In this document: one piece after another, positions 42,384 to 51,289 of the stretch
Layout of the letters: every line of letters begins with the position of its first letter
Position numbering within the stretch: the first letter of the stretch is position 1
DNA from: Pelomonas paludis
GTDB taxonomy: Bacteria; Pseudomonadota; Gammaproteobacteria; Burkholderiales; Burkholderiaceae_C
Length of the DNA stretch: 64,000 nt
Direction: 5' to 3'
Assembly: GCF_039872745.1 (NCBI RefSeq)
Contig: NZ_JBDPZD010000004.1
Coordinates: 1-64,000, forward strand
Notes under the pieces: generated by a model
Told to the model about the DNA's origin: nothing
Databases searched by the model: none
Seen by the model: the letters and a program-made list of their open reading frames with translations, nothing else
Position numbers and translations under genes: made by a program

Positions 42384-43441
42384 TCGTTGGACGTGCTGTC
42401 AAACCGGACGTCGGGCTCATGCAACTGCCGCTGCTCGGCCGCCACGTGGTCGTAAATGGCATGCACCAACGGCTGGCAGCCCGAGCGCGTCAACGCCGAG
42501 ATCTCGAACACAGGGCCCTTCCAGCGGAAGCGCTTGACGAAGTCCTTGACTCGCTCCGCACGCTCCTCATGCGGCACCATGTCCAGCTTGTTGAGCACCA
42601 GCCAGCGCGGCTTGGCGTGCAGGCCGGGGTCGTATTTCTTCAGCTCGGCCACGATGGCGCGAGCCTCCTTGACGGGATCGACGGCGGGGTCGAAGGGCGC
42701 CAAGTCGACCACGTGCAGCAACAGCCGCGTGCGCTGCAAGTGACGCAGGAACTGATGCCCCAGCCCCGCGCCCTCTGCAGCGCCCTCGATGAGGCCAGGG
42801 ATGTCGGCAACGACAAAGCTCTTCTCGGGCGCCACGCGCACCACGCCGAGGTTCGGATGCAGCGTGGTGAACGGATAGTCCGCCACCTTGGGCCGGGCGT
42901 TGGAGATCGCGGTGATCAGCGTGGATTTGCCTGCGTTGGGCTGGCCAAGCAGACCGACATCGGCCAGCACGCGCAGCTCCAGCCGCAGCTTCTTGGCCTC
43001 GCCGGGCCAACCCGGCGTCTTCTGCCGAGGCGCACGGTTGGTGCTGGTCTTGAAGTGCAGATTGCCGAAGCCGCCATCGCCACCCTTTGCCAGCAGGATG
43101 CGGTCATCCGGCTCCAGCAGCTCGCCGATGACGGTCTCGGTTTCGAGGTCGGTGATGATGGTGCCCACAGGCATGCGCAGCAGGATGTCATCAGCGGCCG
43201 CGCCGAATTGATCCGAACCACGACCCGCTTCGCCGTTGCGGGCTTCGTGCCGTCGCGCGTAGCGGAAATCGATGAGCGTGTTCAGGTTCCGGTCGGCCAC
43301 CGCCCAGACGCTGCCACCGCGCCCGCCGTCGCCGCCATCCGGACCGCCAAAGGGAATGAACTTCTCGCGCCGGAAGCTGGCGCAGCCTGCGCCGCCGTTG
43401 CCGGCGGCGACATCAATGGTGGCTTCGTCAACAAACTTCAT
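42380..43441 (-). CDS. obgE: GTPase ObgE/CgtA
   Basis: Obg GTPase binds 50S particles and links ribosome assembly to stress. The 353-aa protein has the glycine-rich Obg domain (GGPDGGDGGRGGSVWAV), the P-loop GQPNAGKSTL, switch motif DIPGLIEGAAEG and NKLD. It is 107 bp downstream of rpmA with a terminator in between, so it may be transcribed separately. Confidence 0.96.
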   Translation of the reverse strand: MKFVDEATIDVAAGNGGAGCASFRREKFIPFGGPDGGDGGRGGSVWAVADRNLNTLIDFRYARRHEARNGEAGRGSDQFGAAADDILLRMPVGTIITDLETETVIGELLEPDDRILLAKGGDGGFGNLHFKTSTNRAPRQKTPGWPGEAKKLRLELRVLADVGLLGQPNAGKSTLITAISNARPKVADYPFTTLHPNLGVVRVAPEKSFVVADIPGLIEGAAEGAGLGHQFLRHLQRTRLLLHVVDLAPFDPAVDPVKEARAIVAELKKYDPGLHAKPRWLVLNKLDMVPHEERAERVKDFVKRFRWKGPVFEISALTRSGCQPLVHAIYDHVAAEQRQLHEPDVRFDSTSNE

Positions 43442-43495
43442 GGCTGGTTTTGCATCCTAAGGCCTGAGGCCCCTGAGAAGCGCGAGGCGATCTGA

Positions 43496-43524
43496 AAAGC
43501 AAAAGCCCCGGCTCTGCCGGGGCT
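43496..43524 (-). terminator. Intrinsic terminator after rpmA
   Basis: On the minus strand AGCCCCGGC-AGA-GCCGGGGCT, a 9-bp perfect stem, is followed by TTTTGCTTTT. It lies between rpmA and obgE, genes that are often co-transcribed elsewhere. Confidence 0.85.
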
Positions 43525-43548
43525 CGTCATGGGCGCAAGCCCGACCGG

Positions 43549-43806
43549 TCAGACCGGAGTCACAACCACCGTGGCGCGATTGGCTTCGCCCTTGGTGGTG
43601 AAGGACACCTGACCGTCCACGAGGGCGAACAGGGTGTGGTCCTTGCCCGTACCGACATTGGTGCCGGCGTGGAAGCGAGTGCCGCGTTGGCGGACGATGA
43701 TGGAACCGGCGGACACGACTTGACCACCGTATGCCTTGACGCCCAGCATCTTGGGCTTGGAATCACGGCCGTTCCGCGTGGAACCGCCGCCTTTTTTCTG
43801 TGCCAT
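43549..43806 (-). CDS. rpmA: 50S ribosomal protein L27
   Basis: An 85-aa L27 with the typical start MAQKKGGGSTRNGRDS and RQRGTRFHAGTNVGTGKDHT, near the peptidyl-transferase centre. The Shine-Dalgarno AGGAGC lies 7 nt upstream. It follows rplU by 36 nt in the standard order. Confidence 0.98.
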   Translation of the reverse strand: MAQKKGGGSTRNGRDSKPKMLGVKAYGGQVVSAGSIIVRQRGTRFHAGTNVGTGKDHTLFALVDGQVSFTTKGEANRATVVVTPV

Positions 43807-43842
43807 GGATCAGCTCCTAAGGTAAGACGAGAGTGACGGCGA

Positions 43843-44154
43843 TCAGCCGTTGACCGAGTTGATTTGCAGCTCGGTGAAATTCTGGCGATGGCCTTGGCTC
43901 TTCTTGTAGTGCTTGCGGCGGCGCATCTTGAAGATGCGAACCTTGTCATGCTTGCCATGCGACACGACGGTCGCCTTGACCGAAGCGCCAGCCACCAGCG
44001 GCGCTCCCACCTTCAGTTCAGCGCCGTTCCCGAGCGCCAGAACCTGATCCAGCACGACCTCGGCGCCCACATCGGCACTGAGAAGCTCAACCTTGATCGT
44101 TTCGCCGGCGGCAACCTTGTACTGTTTGCCACCGGTCTTGATGACCGCGTACAT
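43843..44154 (-). CDS. rplU: 50S ribosomal protein L21
   Basis: A 103-aa L21 with MYAVIKTGGKQYKVAAGE and the C-terminal basic motif KMRRRKHYKKSQGHRQN. AGGAAAGG lies 6 nt upstream. The leader (44155-44405) is shared with the divergent prenyl synthase gene. Confidence 0.98.
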   Translation of the reverse strand: MYAVIKTGGKQYKVAAGETIKVELLSADVGAEVVLDQVLALGNGAELKVGAPLVAGASVKATVVSHGKHDKVRIFKMRRRKHYKKSQGHRQNFTELQINSVNG

Positions 44155-44378
44155 GTAAATCCTTTCCTACACCCTGCTCAAAGCTGCTCGTGCCGGCTGC
44201 GCCTTGCAGGGCTCACCGCCGCGACGCAACCATGCCGGGCCTTTTTGTGGTGTATTGAATCCCCCCGCAAACCATGAAGTGCAGTTTACGGGGAGCCCGT
44301 GAGTGTAGCCTGTTCGCCCCGATGCTGGCAAGCCAGCGGTGGCATCGCTCAAGATGGCACAGCAAGCTGCCAGCCAGC

Positions 44379-44407
44379 TTCGAGCAAGGCGGAGCGCTTT
44401 CTATAAT
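44379..44407 (+). promoter_or_regulatory. Predicted promoter of the polyprenyl synthase gene
   Basis: TTCGAG (44379-44384) and a perfect TATAAT (44402-44407) are separated by 17 bp. Transcription would start near 44414, 22 nt before the GTG. This placement argues against an in-frame ATG at 44406, which lies inside the -10 box. Confidence 0.55.
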
Positions 44408-44435
44408 GGGTAAGCCCCTCCAGGAAACCCATAGC

Positions 44436-45431
44436 GTGTCCGTTGCCTCCATCCTTCCCCGCGAGACGATAGCTGGGGTGTTGCAGCTCCTTGCAGGAGA
44501 AATGCAGGAGGTCGACAAGGTCATCGCCCGCAGCCTGAGCTCCGACGTAGCGCTGATCGACCAGATCGCCCACTACATCGTGCACGCCGGCGGCAAGCGG
44601 ATGCGGCCCAAGCTGGTGCTGCTATTTGCCAACGCGCTGAGCGCCACGACGCCAGCACGATTCGAACTCGCGGCCGTGGTGGAGTTCATCCACACCGCGA
44701 CGCTGCTGCACGACGATGTCGTTGACGAGTCGTCCTTGCGGCGGGGCAAGCCCACGGCCAATGCGCTGTTCGGCAATGCCGCCAGCGTGCTGGTGGGCGA
44801 CTTCCTCTACTCGCGCGCCTTCCAGATGATGGTGTCCGTCGACCGGATGCGTGTGCTTGAGGTGCTGGCGGAGGCAACCAATGTCATCGCCGAGGGTGAA
44901 GTGCTGCAGTTGATGAACATGCACGACCCGGACGTGACCGTCGAAAGCTACTTGAAGGTCATCCGATTCAAGACCGCCAAGCTGTTCGAAGCCAGCGCGC
45001 GCCTCGGCGCCGTGTTGGCCGATGCAGACCGCGAGCTTGAAGAAGCCTGCGCTGGTTATGGCCGCGCACTCGGGACCGCGTTCCAGCTCATTGACGACGT
45101 GCTCGACTACGAGGGCGAGACGCAACAACTGGGCAAGAACGTGGGCGATGACCTGCGCGAAGGCAAGCCCACGCTGCCACTGCTGATCGCCATGGAGCGT
45201 GGCACCGAGGCGGAGCGGGCACTGATTCGCGAGGCGATCGAGAAGGGCGAAGTCAGCCGCTTGCAGGAGATTGTTGACGTCGTTCGCCGCACTGGAGCAC
45301 TGGATGCCACGCGAGAGGCCGCGCGGGCCGAGGCGCGTCACGCCAGTGAGTGCTTGAGCCGCCTGCCTCGAAATCAGTGGACTGAATCTTTGCTAGAATT
45401 CTCGGTTCAGTCAGTGGAGCGGCACTCGTAG
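44436..45431 (+). CDS. ispB: Octaprenyl diphosphate synthase (IspB-like)
   Basis: A trans-prenyltransferase that builds the ubiquinone side chain. The 331-aa protein has the first aspartate-rich motif LLHDDVVDES, the second FQLIDDVLDY, and AHYIVHAGGKRMRPKL. A GTG at 44436 with AGGA about 10 nt upstream is preferred; upstream ATG at 44406 falls in the predicted -10. The product length (C40 versus other) is inferred from the family. A tRNA-Pro gene follows on the same strand. Confidence 0.9.
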   Translation: MSVASILPRETIAGVLQLLAGEMQEVDKVIARSLSSDVALIDQIAHYIVHAGGKRMRPKLVLLFANALSATTPARFELAAVVEFIHTATLLHDDVVDESSLRRGKPTANALFGNAASVLVGDFLYSRAFQMMVSVDRMRVLEVLAEATNVIAEGEVLQLMNMHDPDVTVESYLKVIRFKTAKLFEASARLGAVLADADRELEEACAGYGRALGTAFQLIDDVLDYEGETQQLGKNVGDDLREGKPTLPLLIAMERGTEAERALIREAIEKGEVSRLQEIVDVVRRTGALDATREAARAEARHASECLSRLPRNQWTESLLEFSVQSVERHS

Positions 45432-45453
45432 CGCTGCGATCGCTGACAAACAT

Positions 45454-45530
45454 CGGGGTGTAGCTTAGCCTGGTAGAGCGCTACGTTCGGGACGTAGAGG
45501 CCGGAGGTTCGAATCCTCTCACCCCGACCA
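45454..45530 (+). tRNA. proK: tRNA-Pro (CGG)
   Basis: A 77-nt tRNA with encoded CCA: acceptor stem CGGGGTG / CACCCCG, anticodon stem CTACG/CGTAG with loop TTCGGGA, hence anticodon CGG, and a T-arm with GGTTCGAATCC. It reads CCG proline codons, the dominant Pro codon in GC-rich genomes. It is transcribed in the same direction as ispB and followed by a strong terminator. Confidence 0.97.
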
Positions 45531-45540
45531 AACCATTGAA

Positions 45541-45573
45541 AAGCCCAAGCGGTTCGCGTCGCTTGGGCTTTTT
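45541..45573 (+). terminator. Terminator after tRNA-Pro
   Basis: AAGCCCAAGCG / CGCTTGGGCTT, an 11-bp perfect stem with loop GTTCGCGT, followed by TTT and further T-rich sequence. Confidence 0.9.
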
Positions 45574-45783
45574 GTTGTTCGGTTCAGCCCGGGCAGAGCC
45601 CCGAGGCAGTCGCTGTAGCGCCCTCGCCCGCGAGCCGATCTCGCGGCTGCCCAACCCAAATATTGCCGGACAGGGCCCCTAGGGTGCAGTTTGATAGGCC
45701 CCGCACTTGCCAAGAGAGCACAGGCGGGCTGGCACAATGATCTGATCTACTTTCCAGGCCCGCTCCAGGGCCACCAGGAGCCC

Positions 45784-47505
45784 GTGGACGCCACCCTTGC
45801 CGAGTCGCCCCAGTCCGCGTTGTCCGGTGTTGCCCGGATGCTTGTGCACGCCGGGAAACTCACGACCAAGGCGGCCGAAGACCTCGTCAAACAGGCGCGC
45901 GAGAAGAAGACTAGCTTCGTCAACGTCCTCATCGCCAGCGGCCAGGTGGCGCCCAAGGACCTCGCCCACACGCTCTCCAGCGCCCTGGCGCTGCCGCTGC
46001 TGGACCTGGAAGCGATGGACCCGCAGCGCCTGCCGACTGGTGTGATCGACGGCAAGCTGGCCCAGCAATACCAAGTGGTCGCACTGGCCAAGCGTGGCAG
46101 CCGGCTCTTCATTGGCGGCGCTGACCCGACCGATCTGGAGGTCATCGAGCGCATCAAGTTCGCGACCCAGCTGCAGCCAGAGTGGGTGATCGTTGAGCAC
46201 GACAAGCTGGTCAAGATGCTGGCCAATGCCGGAGCCAACGCAACTGAGACCCTGGAGTCGATTGCCGGGGGCGATTTCGACTTCGACATTGCGGAAGAAG
46301 ACGCGACACCGCAGGAAGACTCGGCCGATGCCTCCGACGTCGAGGACGCACCAGTCGTCCGCTTCCTGCAGAAGATGCTGGTGGACGCGATCAATCTGCG
46401 TGCCTCTGACCTGCACTTCGAGCCCTACGAATTCCACTATCGCGTTCGCTTCCGGGTCGACGGTGAACTGCGCGAAATCACCCAGCCACCTATCGCGATC
46501 AAGGACAAGCTGTCCTCTCGCATCAAGGTGATCTCGCGCCTCGACATTGCCGAGCGCCGCGTGCCGCAGGACGGCCGGATGAAGCTCAAGTTCGGCAGCA
46601 AGTCGATCGACTTCCGCATCAGCACCCTGCCCACGCTCTTCGGCGAGAAGATCGTGATCCGGATCCTCGACTCCTCGTCAGCCAAGCTCGGCATCGAGGC
46701 CCTGGGCTACGAAAAGATCGAGCGCGACCGGCTCATCCAGGCCATTCACCGGCCCTACGGCATGGTGCTGGTGACGGGGCCCACAGGCTCGGGCAAGACA
46801 GTGTCGCTCTACACCTGCCTGAACATCCTGAACCAGCCGGGCGTCAACATCTCGACCGTTGAAGACCCAGCGGAAATCAACTTGCCCGGCATCAACCAGG
46901 TCAACGTCAACGACAAGGCCGGCCTCAATTTCGCGGCTGCGCTCAAGTCCTTCCTGCGCCAGGATCCCGACATCATCATGGTCGGTGAAATCCGTGACCT
47001 GGAAACCGCCGACATCGCCATCAAGGCCGCGCAAACGGGCCACATGGTGATGTCCACCCTGCACACCAACGACGCGCCCAAGACGCTGACTCGCCTGATC
47101 AATATGGGCGTGGCGCCATTCAATATCGCGTCAAGCGTGCTCTTGATCACGGCGCAGCGCCTGGTGCGCCGCCTGTGCGAGCACTGCAAGACGGCTGCCG
47201 AATATCCTCGTGACGCCATGCTCAAGGCAGGCTACGTCGAGGAGGACTTCGACGGTAGCTGGAAGCCTTACCGCGCAGTGGGTTGCTCCAACTGCACGAA
47301 TGGTTACCGTGGGCGCGTCGGCCTTTACCAAGTGATGCCCATCACCGAAGAGATTCAACGCATCATCCTGGCGGAAGGTACGGCCATGGACATCGCCGTG
47401 CAAGCTCAAAAAGATGGCGTGCGGGACCTGCGTCAGTCTGGCCTCGTCAAGGTCAAGGCCGGGGTGACGACGCTGGAAGAAGTACTCTCCGCCACCAACG
47501 AATAA
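45784..47505 (+). CDS. pilB: Type IV pilus assembly ATPase PilB
   Basis: PilB powers pilus extension at the inner membrane. The 573-aa protein has an N-terminal MshEN-like domain (ARMLVHAGKLTTKAAEDLVK), Walker A GPTGSGKT, Asp and His boxes (STVEDPAEI, STLHTNDAP) and zinc cysteines CEHC and CSNC. The GTG at 45784 has AGGAG 3 nt upstream and gives the usual length; an upstream start would add an unrelated stretch. First of pilB-pilC-pilD-coaE-zapD-yacG. Confidence 0.95.
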   Translation: MDATLAESPQSALSGVARMLVHAGKLTTKAAEDLVKQAREKKTSFVNVLIASGQVAPKDLAHTLSSALALPLLDLEAMDPQRLPTGVIDGKLAQQYQVVALAKRGSRLFIGGADPTDLEVIERIKFATQLQPEWVIVEHDKLVKMLANAGANATETLESIAGGDFDFDIAEEDATPQEDSADASDVEDAPVVRFLQKMLVDAINLRASDLHFEPYEFHYRVRFRVDGELREITQPPIAIKDKLSSRIKVISRLDIAERRVPQDGRMKLKFGSKSIDFRISTLPTLFGEKIVIRILDSSSAKLGIEALGYEKIERDRLIQAIHRPYGMVLVTGPTGSGKTVSLYTCLNILNQPGVNISTVEDPAEINLPGINQVNVNDKAGLNFAAALKSFLRQDPDIIMVGEIRDLETADIAIKAAQTGHMVMSTLHTNDAPKTLTRLINMGVAPFNIASSVLLITAQRLVRRLCEHCKTAAEYPRDAMLKAGYVEEDFDGSWKPYRAVGCSNCTNGYRGRVGLYQVMPITEEIQRIILAEGTAMDIAVQAQKDGVRDLRQSGLVKVKAGVTTLEEVLSATNE

Positions 47506-47526
47506 ACCAAAGCGCGAGGACGCTAC

Positions 47527-48747
47527 ATGGCCACTGCCGCCGCCGCGAAAGGCGCCAAGGACTTCATCTTCGAATGGGAAGGCAAAGACCGCAACGGCAA
47601 GCCGGTCAAGGGCGAGTTGCGTGCCGGCGGCGAGGCCATGGTCAGCGCCACGCTGCGGCGCCAAGGCATTCTCGTCAACAAGGTCAAGAAGCGCCGCTCC
47701 GGTGGCGGCACGGCGATCAAGCAGAAGGACATTGCCGTCTTCACCCGCCAGCTCGCCACCATGATGCGAGCTGGCGTGCCCCTGCTGCAGGCCTTCGACA
47801 TCGTGGCTCGCGGCTCCACCAACCCGCGGCTGACTCGGCTGCTGAGCGAGATCCGGCAGGATGTCGAAACGGGTACAAGCCTGTCATCGGCCTTCCGCAA
47901 GCATCCGATGTACTTCGACGCGCTGTACTGCAACCTGGTTGAAGCCGGCGAAGCAGGCGGCATCTTGGAGGCCCTGCTGGACCGGCTGGCGATCTATCAG
48001 GAGAAGACGGTTGCCATCAAGAACAAGATCAAGTCCGCGCTCACCTACCCGGTCGCGGTGATGGTGGTGGCCTTCATCGTGGTTGCCGTCATCATGATCT
48101 GGGTGGTGCCGGCCTTCAAGGACGTGTTCTCCAGCTTTGGCGCTGACCTGCCCACACCCACACTCGTCGTCATCGCGATGTCGGAGTTCTTCGTCAAGTT
48201 CTGGTGGGCCATCTTTGGCGGGATCGGTGGCGGCCTCTACTTCTTCTTCCAGACCTGGAAGCGCTCGGTCACCATGCAAAGGCGCATGGACCGCATCCTG
48301 CTCAAAATCCCCGTCTTCGGCGACCTGCTGTTCAAGTCCGCCGTCGCGCGTTGGACACGCACCTTGTCCACCATGTTTGCGGCCGGCGTGCCGCTGGTCG
48401 AGTCGCTCGACTCGGTGGGCGGTGCCTCAGGCAATGCGGTGTTTGCCGAGGCCACGGAGGCCATCCAGCGGGATGTCTCGACCGGCTCCGCGTTGACCAC
48501 CGCGATGACCACGACGGGCATCTTCCCGACCATGGTGTTGCAGATGGCTTCCATTGGTGAGGAGTCGGGCTCGCTAGACCACATGCTGGGCAAGGCAGCC
48601 GAGTTCTACGAGGACGAGGTGGACGAGGCCGTCAAGGCGCTTTCCAGCCTCATGGAGCCCTTCATCATCGTGATCCTCGGCGGCTTGATCGGTGGCATCG
48701 TGGTTTCGATGTACATGCCCATCTTCAAGCTCGGCCAGGTCGTCTGA
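47527..48747 (+). CDS. pilC: Type IV pilus inner-membrane platform PilC
   Basis: PilC is the platform that transmits PilB motion to pilin. The 406-aa protein has two T2SF domains (about 65-190 and 270-395), with FTRQLATMMRAGVPLLQAFD and LSTMFAAGVPLVESLDSVG, and three membrane helices. It is 21 nt after pilB with GAGGAC as ribosome binding site, and shares one nucleotide with pilD (TGATG). Confidence 0.96.
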   Translation: MATAAAAKGAKDFIFEWEGKDRNGKPVKGELRAGGEAMVSATLRRQGILVNKVKKRRSGGGTAIKQKDIAVFTRQLATMMRAGVPLLQAFDIVARGSTNPRLTRLLSEIRQDVETGTSLSSAFRKHPMYFDALYCNLVEAGEAGGILEALLDRLAIYQEKTVAIKNKIKSALTYPVAVMVVAFIVVAVIMIWVVPAFKDVFSSFGADLPTPTLVVIAMSEFFVKFWWAIFGGIGGGLYFFFQTWKRSVTMQRRMDRILLKIPVFGDLLFKSAVARWTRTLSTMFAAGVPLVESLDSVGGASGNAVFAEATEAIQRDVSTGSALTTAMTTTGIFPTMVLQMASIGEESGSLDHMLGKAAEFYEDEVDEAVKALSSLMEPFIIVILGGLIGGIVVSMYMPIFKLGQVV

Positions 48748-49688
48748 TGCTGGGCTTGAGCGAGGCCGAACTGGCCTTTTGGTTGTCTCCCTGGGTGCTC
48801 GGCCTCCTCGGCCTGTGCATCGGCAGCTTCCTCAACGTCGTGGCGTACCGCTTGCCCCAGATGATGGAGCGGCAGTGGCTGGCCGACTGCGCCGACCACC
48901 TCAGCGACCCCGAATCGGTGGCCAAGGTATCCGGGGCCGACAAGCCGGTGGCCGAAAAGCTCGCCGCAGCAGCCAAGCCGATCACCGAACTGCTTGAGAA
49001 GCTGCCCCCGCTGGGCATTGCAACGCCGCGCTCGCGTTGCCCGCATTGCGGCCACCAACTGCGCTGGCACGAGAACCTGCCCCTTGTCGGCTGGCTGCGC
49101 CTGGGTGGCAAGTGCGCCGCCTGCAAGGCACCCATCTCGCTGCGCTATCCGGTCGTCGAGGCCGCCACCGGCGCCGCCTTTGCGGCCCTGGCCTGGCAGA
49201 TGGGACCGCAACCCACGGTCCTGCTCTGGTGCGGTTTCGTTGCCGCCCTGCTGGCGCTGTCCTTGATCGACTGGGACACCACGCTGCTGCCCGACGTCAT
49301 CAACCAGCCGCTGCTCTGGGCCGGGCTGCTCAGCGCGCTGCTGGGCTGGACCATCCCGCTGCAGCAGTCCCTGATCGGCGCGCTAGCCGGCTACCTGTCC
49401 TTGTGGTCGGTGTACTGGGTCTTCAAACTCGTCACCGGCAAGGAAGGCATGGGCTTTGGTGACTTCAAGTTGCTGGCGGCCCTGGGGGCCTGGCTGGGTT
49501 GGCAGATGCTGCTGCCCATCGTGCTCGGGGCCTCGGCCATCGGCGCCCTGGTGGGCATCATCATGAAGCTCAATGCCAAGTTGCGCGAGGGGCGCTATGT
49601 GCCATTCGGGCCCTTCCTGGCGGGCGGCGGCCTGGTCGTCCTGTATGCGGGGGCGCCACGCGTCCTCGGCTGGATGGGCTGGGCCTGA
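48747..49688 (+). CDS. pilD: Prepilin peptidase/N-methyltransferase PilD
   Basis: PilD cleaves and N-methylates type IV prepilins, including the pilins encoded at 61-64 kb. The 313-aa membrane protein has the N-terminal methylase domain with zinc cysteines (CPHC and CAAC) and the two catalytic aspartates in LIDWDTTLLPD and GFGDFKLLA. An insert at about residues 50-95 (Lys/Glu/Ala-rich) is longer than in some homologues. Confidence 0.96.
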   Translation: MLGLSEAELAFWLSPWVLGLLGLCIGSFLNVVAYRLPQMMERQWLADCADHLSDPESVAKVSGADKPVAEKLAAAAKPITELLEKLPPLGIATPRSRCPHCGHQLRWHENLPLVGWLRLGGKCAACKAPISLRYPVVEAATGAAFAALAWQMGPQPTVLLWCGFVAALLALSLIDWDTTLLPDVINQPLLWAGLLSALLGWTIPLQQSLIGALAGYLSLWSVYWVFKLVTGKEGMGFGDFKLLAALGAWLGWQMLLPIVLGASAIGALVGIIMKLNAKLREGRYVPFGPFLAGGGLVVLYAGAPRVLGWMGWA

Positions 49689-50293
49689 TGCGCATTGGCC
49701 TCACCGGAGGCATCGGCAGCGGCAAAAGCACCGTCGCCCGCATCCTGGTTGAAGCTGGTGCCCACCTGATCGACACCGATGCCATCGCCCACGCGCTCAC
49801 GGCGCCGGGCGGGGCGGCCATCCCAGCCATTCGCGCGGCCTTTGGCGATGAATTCATCGACCCCGGTGGCGCGCTGGACCGCCGCCGCATGCGCGAACGC
49901 GTGTTTACCGAGCCTGCGGCCCGCGAGCGGCTCCAAGCCCTGCTGCACCCGCTGATCACCCAGATCGCGCTGGCCGACGCCGCCACCGCAGAGACTGCCT
50001 CACCGCCACCTCCATGTGTCGTGTTTGATGTGCCCTTGCTGGTCGAATCCGGCCATTGGCGCGAGCGGGTGGACAAGGTGTTGGTGGTGGACTGCGAGGA
50101 AACGACCCAGGTCGAACGCGTCAGCCAGCGCCCGGGCTGGTCGGCCGAGCGCGCACGCGCCGTCATCGCCGCGCAGGCCAGCCGTGCCGCACGCCACGCC
50201 GCCGCCGACGCGGTGATCTACAACGACGGCATCTCCGTGGCCGCGCTGCGCACCCAGGTGCTCGACTTGCTCAGATCCTGGGGCGCTCTATGA
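49688..50293 (+). CDS. coaE: Dephospho-CoA kinase
   Basis: CoaE phosphorylates dephospho-CoA in the last step of CoA synthesis. The 201-aa protein has the P-loop GLTGGIGSGKSTVA and DTDAIAHALTAPGG. The start shares one base with the pilD stop. The pilD-coaE-zapD-yacG order is standard in proteobacteria. Confidence 0.96.
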   Translation: MRIGLTGGIGSGKSTVARILVEAGAHLIDTDAIAHALTAPGGAAIPAIRAAFGDEFIDPGGALDRRRMRERVFTEPAARERLQALLHPLITQIALADAATAETASPPPPCVVFDVPLLVESGHWRERVDKVLVVDCEETTQVERVSQRPGWSAERARAVIAAQASRAARHAAADAVIYNDGISVAALRTQVLDLLRSWGAL

Positions 50294-50297
50294 AACA

Positions 50298-51083
50298 ATG
50301 CCGGCCAACCCGCTGGCGTCGCTGACCTTGATCCTCTACGAGTACCCGTTCAACGAGAGCATTCGCACCATGCTGCGGCTCGAACACCTGTTCGACCGCC
50401 TGGGCACGCTGATGGGCCGCGATGCGGCGCTGGACCATCACTTCGCGCTGGTGACGCTGTTCGAGATCATGGATGTCGCTTCGCGCGCCGATCTCAAGTC
50501 CGACCTGCTCAAGGAGCTTGAGCGCCACAAGGCCCAATTGCAAAGCTACCGGGGCCTGCCAGGCGTTGAAGACCAGCGCCTGGACCAGATCATTCAGCAC
50601 ATCGAAGGCGCCTTCCAGCGCCTCAACGCCCTGGCAGGCAAGGCCGGCGCCGCGCTGACGTCCAACGAGTGGCTGATGAGCATTCGCAGCCGCATCAGCA
50701 TCCCCGGCGGCACCTGCGAGTTTGACCTGCCGGCCTACTTCAACTGGCAGCAGCACGCACCGGCGCAGCGCCGCAAGGACCTGATGAACTGGGCTCAAAG
50801 TCTGATGCCCTTGGCCGAAGCGCTGAAGGTGCTGCTCTCGCTCTTGCGCGACGCAGGTGCCCCGCACAAGGTGGCCGCCACCGCCGGCCAGTTCCAGCAG
50901 AGCCTGCCGGCCAACAAGGTCTACCACCTGCTGCGCGTGCGCTTGGACCCGGCGCTGGGCCTGATCCCCGAGATCTCCGGCCACCGGCTGATGGTGTCCA
51001 TCCGCCTGATGCGGCAGGACGACGAAGGCCGGCTGCGCCAGATCAGTGAGGACTCGGCTTTCGAGCTCACGCTCTGCTCGTGA
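50298..51083 (+). CDS. zapD: Cell division protein ZapD
   Basis: ZapD cross-links FtsZ filaments. The 261-aa protein matches the family by LILYEYPFNESIRTMLRLEH, a long helical region and LPAYFNWQQHAPAQRRKDL. It starts 4 nt after coaE and shares one nucleotide with yacG (TGATG). Confidence 0.95.
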   Translation: MPANPLASLTLILYEYPFNESIRTMLRLEHLFDRLGTLMGRDAALDHHFALVTLFEIMDVASRADLKSDLLKELERHKAQLQSYRGLPGVEDQRLDQIIQHIEGAFQRLNALAGKAGAALTSNEWLMSIRSRISIPGGTCEFDLPAYFNWQQHAPAQRRKDLMNWAQSLMPLAEALKVLLSLLRDAGAPHKVAATAGQFQQSLPANKVYHLLRVRLDPALGLIPEISGHRLMVSIRLMRQDDEGRLRQISEDSAFELTLCS

Positions 51084-51289
51084 TGAGTGAGGGCCCGAGC
51101 TTCGCGCGCAAGGTGCGCTGCCCCCACTGCGGTGGCGAGAGCCTGTACGCGCCTGAGAACCGCTATCGTCCGTTCTGCTCAGAGCGCTGCCGCGCCATCG
51201 ACCTGGGCGCATGGTCGACCGAGCAGTTCCGTGTCGAGGCGCATCCCGAGCCCGACGACGACCTCGACGAGCCCAGCCTCAAGCACTGA
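51083..51289 (+). CDS. yacG: DNA gyrase inhibitor YacG
   Basis: A 68-aa zinc protein with the four-Cys motif CPHC...FCSERC and RCRAIDLGAWSTE, the family hallmark. YacG inhibits gyrase by binding GyrB. A GTG three bases upstream is in frame, but the ATG at 51083 fits the TGATG junction. The 3' end overlaps the convergent HAD gene by 11 bp. Confidence 0.95.
   Translation: MSEGPSFARKVRCPHCGGESLYAPENRYRPFCSERCRAIDLGAWSTEQFRVEAHPEPDDDLDEPSLKH

Noticed and set aside
44406..44435. ATG at 44406 as start of the prenyl synthase
   Set aside because: It lies inside the TATAAT box, so it would be untranscribed; the GTG at 44436 is used instead.
45691..45783. Sigma-54-like TGGCAC near 45730 before pilB
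   Set aside because: The required GC of the -12 element is not at the right distance.
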